64,000 nucleotides of DNA from Trichobilharzia szidati (lineage: Eukaryota; Platyhelminthes; Trematoda; Strigeidida; Schistosomatidae). Location of the stretch: positions 56,455,564 to 56,519,563 of the forward strand of contig OX235279.1 of assembly GCA_944472155.2 (NCBI GenBank), written 5' to 3'. A program made the position numbers and the translations under genes. Numbering within the stretch: the first letter of the stretch is position 1; every line of letters begins with the position of its first letter. Under the pieces are notes generated by a model. That model saw only the letters and a list, made by a program, of their open reading frames with translations. It had not been told where the DNA came from and did not search any database. Positions 29,672 through 42,900 of the stretch are shown here, piece after piece.

Positions 29672-30988
29672 CTACACGTTTAATAAACTTAAAATATCTG
29701 TGTAGGGTGAAAAAGAGGGTGTAGGATTCAGACGCAGAAGTGAATTGTCATATTTGAGCAGTCTGGTGACTGAGGAGATGGACACTGAGAGTGTTTTTGC
29801 ATCGCGCACATCAGCTGGTAGTCTATTCCAAATGACTGAAAACTTATTTAAAAAGAAGTTGTACCGCATGTAAGTCTGACAACGCTCTATAGCAGCTAGG
29901 CTGTGATGATTTCTAGGATTGTAACTGATGACAGCGGTAGGTTTAATTATTGGCTCGGAGGAGTGCACGAGCAGATTAGTTAGCTTGTAGTAAAAAATCA
30001 GGTTTAGCTTAAGACGTCTTTTCCAGAGTGGTTCTAAACTTAGTCTGTTGCAACGTTCATAGTATTGGAGACCACTTTCTAAACCAAGAATTCTTAAGGT
30101 GAATTGCCGTTGCACTCCTTCTAACTTAAGCTTGTCATTTTGTCTGAGTCCGCTAAGAATAAACGGGCAGTATTCTAAAATAGGTCGGACACATACTTTA
30201 TATAGCAAAACCCTAGTTTCACAACAAAAGAAATTGCGAGTTATGCATCCTAGGAGCCTTCGTGTTTTACGTCTGGCATAATCAGTTTGTTCAGAGAACG
30301 TTAAGTTACTAGAGTATCTGATACCGAGATCTACGACTGAGTTAAGCTTGGCTAGTTTACGCCCATTTATTTCAAGATTCAGGTCAAGGTTACTGTTTCC
30401 GATACAAATCCAGCCGCATTTATCAATGTTGAACTTTAGACAGGATTCAGTACACCATGTTGCGAGGCTACTTAGTTCAAGATGTATTTTATTTACCATA
30501 TCGCTTAGTTCATGAGCGTAGCAGGAGTAAACGACTTTGAGGTCGTCAGCATATAGGAATGATTTACCTGAGGTGAAGCAGTTGCAAATGCTGTTAATGT
30601 ATACTGTAAATAAAAGTGGACCTAGGACACTACCTTGCACAACCCCACTTGTGATCTGCCTAGGATGAGACAATACATCTCCAACCTTGGTTATTTGTAC
30701 CCTATTGCTTAGAAACGATTTTAACCAGCTCAGTAATGGATTGCGAATCCCACATGAATACAGCTTCTCAAAGAGAATACTGTGCGATACCATGTCAAAT
30801 GCCCTAGATATATCGAAGTAGAGAACAACAACTAGCTTACGTGCTTCGCGACTACTAGTGATGCAGTTGAAAAAGTCGAAGTGGCAAATAACGCAAGACC
30901 TATTTTTGAGAAATCCGTGTTGAGACCTTGTAACAAGATCTTCCTTAAGTAGATAGTCTGACAACTTTCTCCATGATTCGAGAGACAA
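29672..30988 (-). CDS. CR1-like reverse transcriptase, C-terminal 438 codons
   Basis: Open for 438 codons. DISRAFDMVSH (~residue 57), VVQGSVLGPLLFTVYIN (~117), catalytic SFLYADDLKV (~140), KCGWICIGNSN (~185), VDLGIRYSSNLTFSEQ (~212), VRPILEYCPFI (~258), and a long C-terminal tail to the stop. The first methionine is simply the first ATG after a frameshift; the upstream RT part (VRNYRPINITPVVSRIMEKV) lies in an overlapping frame up to 31,409. All catalytic residues are visible, but the ORF as a whole is broken and 5'-truncated. Confidence 0.88.
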   Translation of the reverse strand: MSLESWRKLSDYLLKEDLVTRSQHGFLKNRSCVICHFDFFNCITSSREARKLVVVLYFDISRAFDMVSHSILFEKLYSCGIRNPLLSWLKSFLSNRVQITKVGDVLSHPRQITSGVVQGSVLGPLLFTVYINSICNCFTSGKSFLYADDLKVVYSCYAHELSDMVNKIHLELSSLATWCTESCLKFNIDKCGWICIGNSNLDLNLEINGRKLAKLNSVVDLGIRYSSNLTFSEQTDYARRKTRRLLGCITRNFFCCETRVLLYKVCVRPILEYCPFILSGLRQNDKLKLEGVQRQFTLRILGLESGLQYYERCNRLSLEPLWKRRLKLNLIFYYKLTNLLVHSSEPIIKPTAVISYNPRNHHSLAAIERCQTYMRYNFFLNKFSVIWNRLPADVRDAKTLSVSISSVTRLLKYDNSLLRLNPTPSFSPYTDILSLLNV

Positions 30989-32095
30989 CTGGGGTTATAT
31001 TTATGGGTCTGTAATTGCGTACGTTTGCCTTATCACCGGATTTATAGTGTGGAATTAGGAAGCTAGTTTTCCACTCATTAGGGTAAGTGCCAGTGTCCAT
31101 AGATATTGAGAAGAATTTAAGAAGTAGTAGGGGTATATCACACCCACTGTTTTTGAAAATTATAGAAGCAAGGCCATCTGGTCCCGTGCTAGTGGAAGGT
31201 TTCAGGCTTTTAACTGCTTGTTCTATTAATTGGTCGGTGAACACTATGCTTCCGAGGAAAGAGCTAGTAAGGGGGCCGGTGTCACCAGGAATGCGCGTTT
31301 CTAAACTGAAGTTTGCAAACCATTCACTAAATATTTCACAGATGGTGGCAGGCACATTGTAGATAACTTTGTCATGAAGTAAATAGGGGATGTCCCTCGT
31401 CGACTGCATTCGTTTTTTAAGAAGTGTTGTTAAGTTATAAACTTTGGAGGTGCTTTCAAGTGCCCTTAATTCTTCGTCGAGGTCCTTTTGAGAGCGTTGG
31501 CGCTTGATAGATTCAAGAGACTCGTGGATTGAGTGCAGTAGTGATATATATCCTTAGTGGAATAGTACTGTTTCTTCAACTTCCTTAACTTATTGCGGCA
31601 TGCCCTCGGAATGTATTCAGCTTGGTGTCTACTTAATTTCACTACCTTCTTAGGAGCAACAGTATCTAGACAAAGGATAACATTCCTGTAAAATAGGGAC
31701 ACTACAGTCTCCAGGGAGTCAGTGGTAAAATATTCATCCCAGTGACAGAGTCGAATGAGTTCTTGGACTAATCCCCAGTCTGTATGTTCGTAACTACGAC
31801 AAATCAAGCTCCTTGAATCCTGTTTGTTTCCTGTATTTAGTGGTGAGAAAGGCAGAGAGCAGAGTACCATTCTATAGTCACTACTAGAAAATCTGTTACC
31901 AACATAGGTGGAGACTGGGATTGTGTCATGACAAAACACAAGGTCCAACATGTTGTCACCACGAGTGGGTGTCTGGACGTGTTGCTGCCATCCATAACAA
32001 TCGATAGTGGCAAGTAATTCGTCGAAGCGTTGGGGGCCGGAACTACTCAACCAATTGACTTCTGGAAGATTGAAGTCCCCTGCAATTATTTTGTA
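30945..32095 (-). pseudogene. CR1-like ORF2, endonuclease C-terminus to RT start
   Basis: Two overlapping broken frames. 32,095-31,466 holds the end of the endonuclease (GDFNLPEVNW, then TPTRGDNMLDLVFCHD, then SDYRMVLCSLPFS). 31,409-30,945 holds the linker and RT fingers (KSLKPSTSTGPDGLASIIFK, WKTSFLIPHYKSGD, NYRPINITPVVSRI). Frameshifts near 31,440 and 30,960 separate them from the 438-codon RT. Confidence 0.82.
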
Positions 32096-32140
32096 ATTAG
32101 TACTAAACGATGAGGCGTGCGAATGATTTAGCTAATAACG

Positions 32141-32148
32141 CATGTAAA
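32141..32148 (+). repeat. Target-site duplication, right, of the CR1-like LINE
   Basis: catgtaaa, the partner of 28,592-28,599. Confidence 0.8.
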
Positions 32149-32660
32149 CCCCACTGACCACCTAGACGATTTTCCTCTGAGCTTAGACGCCTGATCTGTG
32201 CATTCAAGTCCTCAGCTAGCACTACGATTTCCCCCAGATGTACCTGTTTCAAGAGATCGCTCAGTTGGTAGTAGAACTCATCCTTAATTGCATTCAGGCT
32301 GCAATCCGTCGGTGCATAGGGAGAGACAACAAATAGACACCATCTATCTAACCTACCGCTTCTTACTCTCCTACGACCTTCCAGCCTCACAGTACAAAAA
32401 CTGTTAATGGGGATCCAGTCGAGTAATGCAGCTTCGGCTCTAGCACTTAGTTAGACATCGACACCAACTACGCCGGATACCGACACCACAGTGTCACTGG
32501 ACAAGCACAGGTAGTACAATCCATTCAAACCTCCAGGTGGAGTAGATGTTCGACACACTCCACTTGGATCTGGAATACAGGTGTTCGAAATGCACTAAAC
32601 ATAGATAGCGAGGCTTTCTAATGTTCTGGCCAGATCTACCTGTTGTCCGATTTGCATCAC
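32149..32660 (-). mobile_element. RTE-like LINE, endonuclease piece (split copy, 5' piece)
   Basis: The minus strand reads RRVRSGRLDRWCLFVVSPYA, PTDCSLNAIKDEFYYQL, IVVLAEDLNAQIRRLSSEEN (usually GDLNAQ; the catalytic-site glycine position is E here) and GGQWGLH. These are central endonuclease blocks of RTE elements. It continues at 28,591 after the inserted LINE. The sequence beyond about 32,500 is degraded. Confidence 0.78.
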
Positions 32661-33571
32661 TGTATCAACATTGTAAGTAACAAGATTAACCTTAGTGAAG
32701 TCCTTCAAATCTACATGGCAGCAGAAAATATTTATATAAGTATGCCAAATACTTGTGAGATACAAATGATACTGTAATTTTGATCAAAGAAACAAAATAA
32801 CATCTGCTGAACCGCCAAATTATACAGAAGCATCAACAGTTTGCGGAATAAAACTGAACTCATGTCTTGAAGAATTTTGTGGTGTTCACAAATTACTCCG
32901 TTGGTTTTTCTTCTTTGTTATCCTGTTGTTTATTCTAATTCCTAACATAATTTACATTTCTAAAACTTTTCGCTATGTTACACTATAATTCAGGTTACCG
33001 TTATGTCCATTGCAGTTTTACCTATATTTGACTCAACTACCGTACTACCTCCATTGTTTATTGGCTGTTATCTTGCATACCGAATTTGCCACCAGTTTAA
33101 AAATCACAAATCCGCATATTTATTGCATTGTTTTCGTGATGATGTTTGTCATATTAATAACGATTTGTACTTTCCTGTGTGCATATATACATTCATTTAC
33201 CGAAGTAAAACGTTTATGTTGTGTTAAAATATATCAGATATTTGCATATATTCAGAATTATTCTCAACTTTGTTGACTCTTTTAGACAAAGTACACGTAG
33301 TCTTGTTTCCGCATGCCAGAGGTACCGTTCTTGTGATTGACGTTAGTTACGATTAGCGGTTAGAGTTGATTCACTAGCATGTTAGGTTTCTGTCACTCAC
33401 TGTCAATTAATTCTCTCTACTAGTAATTACAAGAATTTTTTTCTTATTTTGCTTTCATTTTTTCAGCCCTGGTATGGTATCACTCACATTTAAATAGCTT
33501 TTGATAATAACAAGAATTACTGAAAGTAGCTTATTGTTCAAAAATTACTATATTCAAAGTAACAAAATGAT
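32661..33571. other. Downstream flank of RPC2, no gene recognised
   Basis: AT-rich. Two overlapping short plus-strand frames (33,003-33,276) are hydrophobic but have no recognisable family and are probably chance. This is the 3' flank and possible 3' UTR of the RPC2 gene, whose stop is at 33,572. Confidence 0.4.
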
Positions 33572-33943
33572 TTATTTATTCACAATCTGTACACCGCTTT
33601 GATAGGCAGTTCTTAAACGAATACGAGGTAAAATCCGCATGCACATAAGTTCCTGAAAAAGTAGTTTACAGGCGTACGGCATACGCACAGAAACGACTTG
33701 ACGACTACTTCTGCAGTACTGACACCAGTTAGGTGATGTTGCTAACAGTCCACATTTTTCGCAGACACAAGCATCATATGCATCACTAGAGAGGAGAAGA
33801 CGTTCTAACAGCAGTTGTGATGTTCCATAAGCGATGAAGCAATCTCTCTCCATTTCTCCAACACGTAAGCCACCTTCACGACTACGACCCTCTGTAGGCT
33901 GCCGAGTCAACGCCGTAACAGGACCCCGAGAACGTGCGTGTAC
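33572..33943 (-). CDS. POLR3B: RPC2 last exon (clamp and zinc site)
   Basis: 123 codons and a TAA stop. [40 protein letters not shown], then the C-terminal zinc site CEKCGLL ... NWCQYC, and [20 protein letters not shown]. The acceptor is TTTTCAG. Two overlapping AATAAA hexamers lie at the stop codon (33,571-33,580). Confidence 0.97.
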   Translation of the reverse strand, partial: VHARSRGPVTALTRQPTEGRSREGGLRVGEMERDCFIAYGTSQLLLERLLLSSDAYDACVCEKCGLLATSPNWCQYCRSSRQVVSVRMPYACKLLFQELMCMRILPRIRLRTAYQSGVQIVNK

Positions 33944-36900
33944 CTGAAAATGATTGAGTAGAACTTTGTAAACTAACAGTTAAAATAGAAACATCCAATA
34001 CATCAGGACTGTTAGTGGGTGTTACATCGTTAAGATATCTTCACGCATATGCATCATGAAAGTTGATGGACGAGGTCAAGCAACCTGAAGCATTCTACAG
34101 TTACATTTTATGCAAACACCGACATAAATGAAATAAACTTGAACAAGGCGAAAACGATGTGGAAGGATAACATAAGCTCATCTATTATTATTTCAAGGAT
34201 TTTTCTCAACTGGCTAACATCTGAATAATACAAAAATATCAATTACATCAAAGGTTTGGAAATACTTTTTCCTCAAAGACCAGTAGGAAATAATAATATA
34301 CGAACCAAGCGTAACATAAGTCCAGAATGAAATGGATTTTTGAATTGTAAAGAGTTAAGAAGGTTGAGTATTAATACGATAATAAGACCAATACTCATAA
34401 GAAATGAAGTCAAAATTTTTGAGTAGAAACAAAGTTTAACTAAGAAGAGAATAACAATCCCGGCCGACAACAGCCACCTTGTCGTGGTGGTCGGCCTTGA
34501 ATACCGCAGTGACCCAACAAGCTAAACTGGCTGCAACTATGTTCCTGCAGGTCTTACCATATCACGGGTGTTGTTTGCGTAGCCGTTAGACTAAAGACAG
34601 TTACTGTAGAGTACATGGGCTTCAGAATTCAATCGAAACAATTGTTCACTGGCAATCATGGGAACCTAGCTCCTGACGCAGCCTCAAAGTCAGAGCCTCG
34701 GGTGGTCGTCACTTAAGACAACCAGCTGCTTCGTCTCGGCACCCGAACAGTATCTTAACCCTAAAACAATCAACGAACTGTCAGTGGAACTGACTGTGTG
34801 GGAATTACATGGTTTCATATATGATAAACAAGATACTACATATTTTAAAAGGTCATGGAGGTTCATAGAGTGTTTATTGTTTTTTCATCTGTCTTGCTTC
34901 ATAAGAGTTTGCCATATAGGTGATAAGTCTATCCCTTCTTTCCTATTCACTGCATTCGATGTGGTCAAAATGTGCAAGGCTTCAGAAGTCAATCTTTCTT
35001 TATGTGAATGAAATCCTCTTCCAAGAATTTCGACATTGTCGAAATCAATCTTATGTCCGCTGTCTATCGCATGCATTGCTATAGCTGATCTTTTTTCTAG
35101 ACTTTTTAGTTCCACTTCATTTCTAGGTGGACGATTCGTGCATAGTCTATGTTCATTCACTCTGACCTTCACCTGCCTACTGCTCTCCCCTATATAGCAT
35201 GCATCACATTCTGAACACATTATCTTGTAGACACAATTACTTTGTGACATTTCGGGAACTATATCTTTGACATGTACCAGCGCTTTCTCCAGAGAATTAG
35301 AAGGTTTGACATAGACTTTAATATTATATGAGGCAAATAGTCTTTGAAGTTGTCCAGCTGTGTCCTTTCGGTATGGGATGGCTATCGTCGATAGCCAGGA
35401 TTTTTCAATTTTTTGTTTTCCCTTATACTCCTTTGTATTGATAATATTATCTAGGTGAAGGTCAGAGTGAATGAACATAGACTATGCACGAATCGTCCAC
35501 CTAGAAATGAAGTAGAACTAAAAAGTCTAGAAAAAAGATCAGCTATAGCAATGCATGCGATAGACAGCGGACATAAGATTGATTTCGACAATGTCGAAAT
35601 TCTTGGAAGAGGATTTCATTCACATAAAGAAAGATTGACTTCTGAAGCCTTGCACATTTTGACCACATCGAATGCAGTGAATAGGAAAGAAGGGATAGAC
35701 TTATCACCTATATGGCAAACTCTTATGAAGCAAGACAGATGAAAAAACAATAAACACTCTATGAACCTCCATGACCTTTTAAAATATGTAGTATCTTGTT
35801 TATCATATATGAATCCATGTAATTTCCACATGACAAATAACATACATACACAAACACACTCATACAAAACTAATCTGTACAAATCAACTATAGAAGAGTG
35901 AACACAACAACAACTTGACATTAGTCATTACAAATATATGTGATAACTTCTTACATATTTCCTATTGGTAAAAATGTCCATGGACAAATGACCTTCAAAT
36001 AAACTGATTTCAATTTATGTAAAATTTTTGACTATATATTTTGATTATTAATAAAAATCCGAATAAATCTGCTGAAGAATCTGCGGCTTACACAGCGAAA
36101 CGTTCAGAAATATCTTGTTTTGATTTTCTTAACACGCTGGGATTAATTTAAACAATTTATAATGAATCAATCTGACTCGGCGCTCAAATTATTCCAGGAA
36201 GTTCGTAACACCTACGGCCTGGAAACCTATAATATTATTATTCAAATTACAATCACTATTACAAATAATAAAGGTGTCATCTGCATACCTTTTATACATT
36301 TGAAAGCTCATATTACCCCGGTGCATTAGTCTTTTTTGCTTGGTTCAGGATTAATAATGGGAATGGTAGCAAGTTTTTAATGAATGAAATATGTGATACG
36401 TTTACAATTGAAATTATAGGTTGGAAAAAGTATATTCTTTATGAGCAAGATATATCAGTATATCCGCATTTTAGACAGTGTATTCTTTATCTTTTCAAAT
36501 TTCCAGGCATTCACCATCTGAGGAAGGTTAGCACACGTCTCAAAGGTTGTATATTGGTAAAAGATATTGTTACCACTTGATAAAGTATCTGGATTTATTA
36601 TGAAAAGCTTCAAATCATACTATTTATTGAGTTTTGACTAAAAACATCTGGTCACAAGAATAAGAAACTTGGCACGAAAATAGATAGAAGTTGAAATATT
36701 CACTAAATAAACACTTACTTTATCCATAACCATATGCTTTAATCGTTGATAATAAACGGGACCAAAGTAAATAAATGCTTCAAGTGGTGCCCCAGTAACT
36801 CCAGAATACAAAATCTCTTTGCCAAGGTAATGGTATCCATGGCTAACCAAGACATCAGACAGAATTTCTGCGGGGTCACCTGAGAACGCTGAACCATCTC

Positions 36901-39900
36901 GAACTTTTCCTTCGATCGCTCCAGCTTTGCTCCCCAGAACTTCTAACAGTTTTCCTACCTTGAAGAAATAATTGGTGTTTCAGCTAAGTTGGAAAATTGA
37001 GTACAGAAACTTAAGGGAGAATCTACACGATAAATTATCTACCACGTTCCAACGTATAACACTGTATCTGTTAGCAGTATAGCCCACCGAAATGAGCACT
37101 CAAATTTTAACAAGTACGCCAATAATTCAATTCTACCCTCAGTGACGTCGTATCAGCAGCTGTTACAAAGTAAGTATCTAACTACCGCTGGCTGTTAAGT
37201 AATACTGTAACGGGAGAAGACAAGAGACTTGTTAACGGAATGTCTATTGGGAATTTGATATACACGTATAGGGGAATTATGTGTACCATATATTAGAATC
37301 GTCATTTGCACAGATCTTCCGTGTTGCGATACTTCTGTCCTTTGTATTGCGTTTCCTCGTCCTCTTTTTGTGTCTCCGATATTTTGCCACAATACAGATT
37401 TATTTCCTCACTTTGATGTCAATTCTATCTCTCCGATATTTGAACCTACCCTTATATACTACTGGTAAATCTTGCCAGTAGCATATGCCACAATAATGGG
37501 TAAAACAATTGTAGCCTTGAAAGTACTGCCACTTAAAACTGTGATTAAAAGACACTGAGAATGCTTCAATCAATATTAACCCTAAAATAACACATCGACA
37601 CACCTTCAACATACTGGACTATACAGACCTATCATAATGTATGATATAACGTACATACAATTCATAGGAATTAGTTTCCTCAAAAAAATTGAAACTTGCA
37701 TTCAAAATCATAGGAAAGAGATATAAATAACCCTAGGGATGATACACACGAACAAACATACACTTACTGTCATTCTACTAGGAAATCCATGTGGATTCAT
37801 TATAATATCGGGCGTAAGACCATTCATTGAGAAAGGTAGGTCTTCTTGACGTACAATAAGTCCTACAACTCCTTTCTGTCCATGTCGACTGGAGAACTTA
37901 TCTCCAACTTCAGGTCTTCTAGTCTGACGCAATAATACTTTGACTACAGCTTGGTTGCCTTCTGATGTAGAGAATAAAACTTTCTCAACATAAGATGGTT
38001 CAATTCCTTTGTAGTCGACAGGACAACGTCTGAATTCAGTCTGGAGGAAAGCAAACACAACAAAACGTAATAAAGTAGATATAATGCATGAAAAGTTGAT
38101 CATACCTAAGATAAAAATTATATTTAATACATTTGATTTTAAAAAGCCTTCTGCTGCTTGATACTCACAAAAGTAAAATCAAAGTAAAACAAAATTTTAC
38201 AATGTAATATTAGCAGTAATAAAAAATCCTGGACAATCATTTGTAGGAAAATCTGAATTCGTTAGTAATGACTCAAAGTGCATAGGAAGGGAGCTATATA
38301 ACTAAACGGCAATTAAAAGTATACTTTAGGTAACCAAAATAATAGAGAAAATATTTCAAAGAAAGCAGATGTATGTTACAATGAGTGAATAGAATAGTAG
38401 TAATAAGGACTAAATTCGATAGACTCAACAGAAATCAAACAAATTTAGGAATAGAGCTATGGGGTTTGACGGATTGCATTGTAATCAGGTCCCGATCACA
38501 GAAAATCAACGTGAAATTTAATATAAACCGATGGAATATATCTCGGTGAATAAGGCTTAAGTTTTTGACTATCGAATGACCTAAAAATACACCGCATATT
38601 GTGTCAAATATAAAGGCAAATAAATGAAATCTTTGCGTATACTACACTGCTTAAAGACAGAGAGCAATACTGGGATTTTATTCATTATGAACAGACACGG
38701 CACGAAATTGTACGAGAGGGCCACGATAATAATCATGGAATTCAGGGTATTCGGTGTGACATCGCATCTAATTTATTCAAAAAAGATTATATGTAATAGG
38801 TAAAAAAATTGATAATGGTAACTCTTTGGTGTTTACTGCAACAATAAAGTCGAAAATGTGCAAAAGCATAAAATGATGATAATAAATGAAATTACAGAAA
38901 TAATGCCACTATAAATTAAAAATAGGAGATCAAAGAGCCACCTATTTTGCTAATTACCTAGTAACTTATAAGTTTCACGATTAACACTTTGTCAATCACA
39001 TAGAATGAGGACCAAGTAGGGTACCGTTAGGCTTTTGTACTTAGTTGTGAGAGCATATAATGACTTCTAGTTCTATTTGGTGAGATGCAAGGGGTGAGTT
39101 GTGAAATAAGAGGTGCTGAGAGTCAGAGACTATGGTTTTTACCCATTTCTTGCATGAGTTAAAATGTCTGTCGACTACAATAGTAACAAGCTGATTTAGT
39201 GGCTCACCACCTGCCTTACTGACAGCCTTTATTACCCTTCTCAATATGTCCCAGTCCTTTTTGGAGACGAAGGGAGAGTAATAAAAAACAACATATAAGA
39301 TGCAAGAGTAAATTGCCTAACATCTGGAAGGATTTAACCTAGACCACCAGTTGATGTTCAAGTAAAAGCTATTCAGTTTGGAACTGTCAGATAGGAAAGT
39401 AACTGCCAACGAGACAGTCAGATCATCTGCATATTTAAAAATGTTAGCTTCGTCCGAAAGAGGAAAGTCGTGTAGGGAAAAAAATAAGAGGGAGAACACC
39501 CTCTTGAGATGCCGGCTTCACTAAGCAAGGCGGAGAAAGACTTACCTTTGTATACAACATACTGCATTCCGCCAGAGAAATAAGAATGAAATCAGTTATC
39601 AATCTAAAACTAGGTTTGTGTTAAGAAAAGCAAAAAGACAATTAAGTCAAAAGCAGATGCTTGATCTAGGAAGGCACATCGAACATAATTTGCACCTTTT
39701 TCTAAACAGGAAATAATATTATGATGCAAGACAGCTGGAGCATCTAAAGTACATCTCGGTCGGTCGGTTTTCGACATAGAACTTTGCACATATGTGCGGC
39801 AGTTCAAGTCGCCAGAGATGGCGTAAACTGGCATATGCGAAACTAGCCCTCTGTTTCCGTACTGAGATTTCTTCAGAGATCAACCCGTTGGGGGTGATGG

Positions 39901-42900
39901 TACTTCCCAAATAAGTGAAGCGGTCAACGTGCTCTACCACTTCACTTCCTATTTCTAGTCCAGGGGTCGGTGTAGTCCAATCCTGTAACATCATCTTGCA
40001 TTTGGTGGGAGCGAATCGCATGATGACCATTCGAAGACAGTTCGCTACTCAAGGTGTTCAGAAGACTCTGCATTTTGTCAGCGTCCTCGCCTGGAAGGAC
40101 TATATCGTCCGCATATTCTAAGTCAACGAGATTATTCCCTGGTAGCAAGTCAATCCCTGAGTCCCTGAAGTGAGTTAGGGTTAAGTCCATTAGTACATCT
40201 GTGATGAAATTGAATAGAAATGGGGATAATGGGCATTCCTGATGGACACCACTACAGATGACAACTCGCCGTAAGCCCTCACCTGGCTGCATGAGTTCGA
40301 GTAGAGTGCCTTAATCAGTGCAATGTATTTATTTATGGGTAGTCTGGAACAAACAAGGCTGAAATCCGCAGTCAGTCAGACCGATTTCTATACCAGGTAT
40401 GTCGACGACACTTTCGTTATTTGTAATTCTTTTGATGATGCATCTCAAGTACTAGAAGTCTTGAACAGCGCTCATCCAAATATCAAGTTTACAATGGAGC
40501 ATGAAAAAGAGGAGAAGTTCCATTTTCTTGACCTAGGTATCCAACGAGATATAGACGGCAAAATCATAAGATATATACACAGAAAAGAGACCTGGAGGGC
40601 GGTTTATCTTAACTTCAAAAGTTTCTGCCCTATAAGTTACAAAAAAGGATTGGTGAGAACATTATTTGATCGTGTAAGGAAGCTGTGTTCAGAAGAAAAG
40701 ATTGAGGAAGAGCTATCCATTGTGGAGAAATGCCTACGCGACAACGGTTACCCACAAAAGTTCATTGACAAGTATGGAAGACGTCATGTTGAAAAAGTGA
40801 AAATCAGCACAGTAGAGAAAAAGCCTATCTTTCTGCAGCTTGCATTCAAAGGTGATGATATTGCCAGTAGAATAAGATGCAGACTGAACACTGCCCTGAA
40901 AAGAACATATCCAGCCGCCAAGCTTGTATGTGTTTATCAAACAACTAGTTGTTTGAGACAATCAAAAGTGGACAAATACCCACCTCATGTTACCTCCAAC
41001 TGTGTCTACCAATTTACATGTACGTGCCAAAGCACCTGCATCGGAAGAACAGAGAGAAGGGTTATTGTCCGCATTTCTGAACACATACCAAAGAACCTGA
41101 GACTGAAAGGTCCACAAGTATTAAACAGTGCAATTGCGCGTCATCTATTAGACACTGGTCATAATGTAGACAACTTGAAGTCATTCAAAATAATCAACAA
41201 GCAAAAGAAACCTAACTTGCTACGCTTTGCTGAAGCAATTGCTATCAGACGACTGAAACCAAATCTATGTACGCAGAAAGAGACAGTGGTGAATCTTGCA
41301 CTGCCTTGGTGACAAAAAAAAAAATATATATATATATATATACAAGAGCTTGTTTTTGTTTCCAAGCCTAATTGCCTAATTATTCTATAAATATTTATAA
41401 ACTGTCAAATATTGATCACAGTTCATTTGAATTATTCTATAAATAGTCAGCGTTTGTAACTCTTAATTAGTTAAATCATTCCGGACTAATGCTACTTTTA
41501 CTTCCTACCAATTACTCCTTGTGATCGTGGAAAATTATGTTCAAATCTTTAATGTAATGTAATTCATATTTTTCATCGTTCAGGTTGTAACCAGTTGAGA
41601 AGAATCCTCGAAATAATAAAAAATGAGCTCATATTATCCTGGTACAATTGTTGTTCTTGCCTTGTTCAAGTTTATTAATGGGAAGAATTGCATGAAGCAA
41701 TGTATTTTCTCGGGATTCCCTTTACAGCCAAGCATCGCCAGAGAACCTCTCGGTCGACAGAATCGAATTCCGCCTTTAGGTCAAGAAATATAATGATTGT
41801 TGGACGCCGGTAGGAATGCCTATGTTCTAGAATCTGTCGAAGGGTGAAGATATGATCAATACACCCTCTTCCTGGCCTAAAATCTGCCTGGTTTTCTCGT
41901 GTTTGTGCCTCCCGAGCACCACTTAGTCTACGCATGATTATTGAGCCTAGGATTTTAGATACCTCTGTGATTATCACAAGAAGACTTCTCTCCCTTCTTG
42001 TATATCGGGATGATCAGTGACTTACACCAACCCGATGGGACTTCCTCTGATTCCCAGACGCTGCCTAATACCTTAGTTAACGCAGACAGTAAACTGTCTC
42101 CACCGTACTTAAATACCTCTGGAGTCATTCCATCAGGTCCCGCTGCTTTGCCTTGCTTCAGATTAGTGACAGCTTTAGTAACCTCAGTTAAGGACGGAGG
42201 ACCTGTGTCTATATCCCATTCAGGGAGGTGTTGGATGTTCGGCAGGTTAAGTGATGCTGTAGGCCAATTAAACTGTTTCTCATAGTGTTCTTTCCAGCGT
42301 TCCAATCGTCTATCCTGGGAGCTAATTATGGTGCCATTTTTCCCCGAGATTGTTTCGCTTATCATTTGCCTTTTGCCACCTGTTTCCCTGATATGCCTGA
42401 ATAGTTGTCTGGTGTTGCCAATCGCCGTTCCATCTCTTTCGCTTTTGTCGCCCACCACTGTTCACGGTCGTTACGAAGACTTCTTGTTATTTCGCATTTG
42501 AGTACCTTTCGCTCCTCATCATAATCGGAGCTCGCTGGAATCAGTCTTCTTGCGTCAATCAGTTCGGATGAGGCGGTAGAGATCCAATGGCTTTTATTAA
42601 CTTTAGGTTTTAGCTTATTAACAGCTTTCACAGCTGTGTCTACAGCTAACTGTATGTTGTGCCAGGCTACCTCGGGGGAAGTCCTGCTGTCGACCTCAGA
42701 AACTCGTTTCGCTATTTCTTCCTTATGTAAGGACTCAGTGTCTCGATCTAGTTGGGGACGTAACTGTACATCTGCTGTGTTTATATGCAAATTATCTACA
42801 GCCATTAAAATTTTTCAAGACTAGGTAAAAATAATTTTCCCATTTAATTCCAAAAAGGTGTAATTGCAATAGTTCTAAATTTAACATCTGCACCAGTAAA

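Larger units (their letters stand above)
28600..32140 (-). mobile_element. CR1-like LINE, 5'-truncated, inserted in an RTE copy
   Basis: A 3.54-kb insertion bounded by catgtaaa duplications. It starts inside the endonuclease (IIAGDFNLPEVNW at ~32,090), contains the RT, and ends in a TTTA-repeat tail at 28,600. The ~1-kb 3' region carries a family-E repeat. It is related to but distinct from the LINEs at 1-2.5 and 8-16 kb, and much better preserved. Confidence 0.85.

Noticed and set aside
33003..33276. Two overlapping hydrophobic plus-strand ORFs downstream of RPC2
   Set aside because: No family, no splice context, AT-rich sequence; hydrophobicity follows from T-rich codons.
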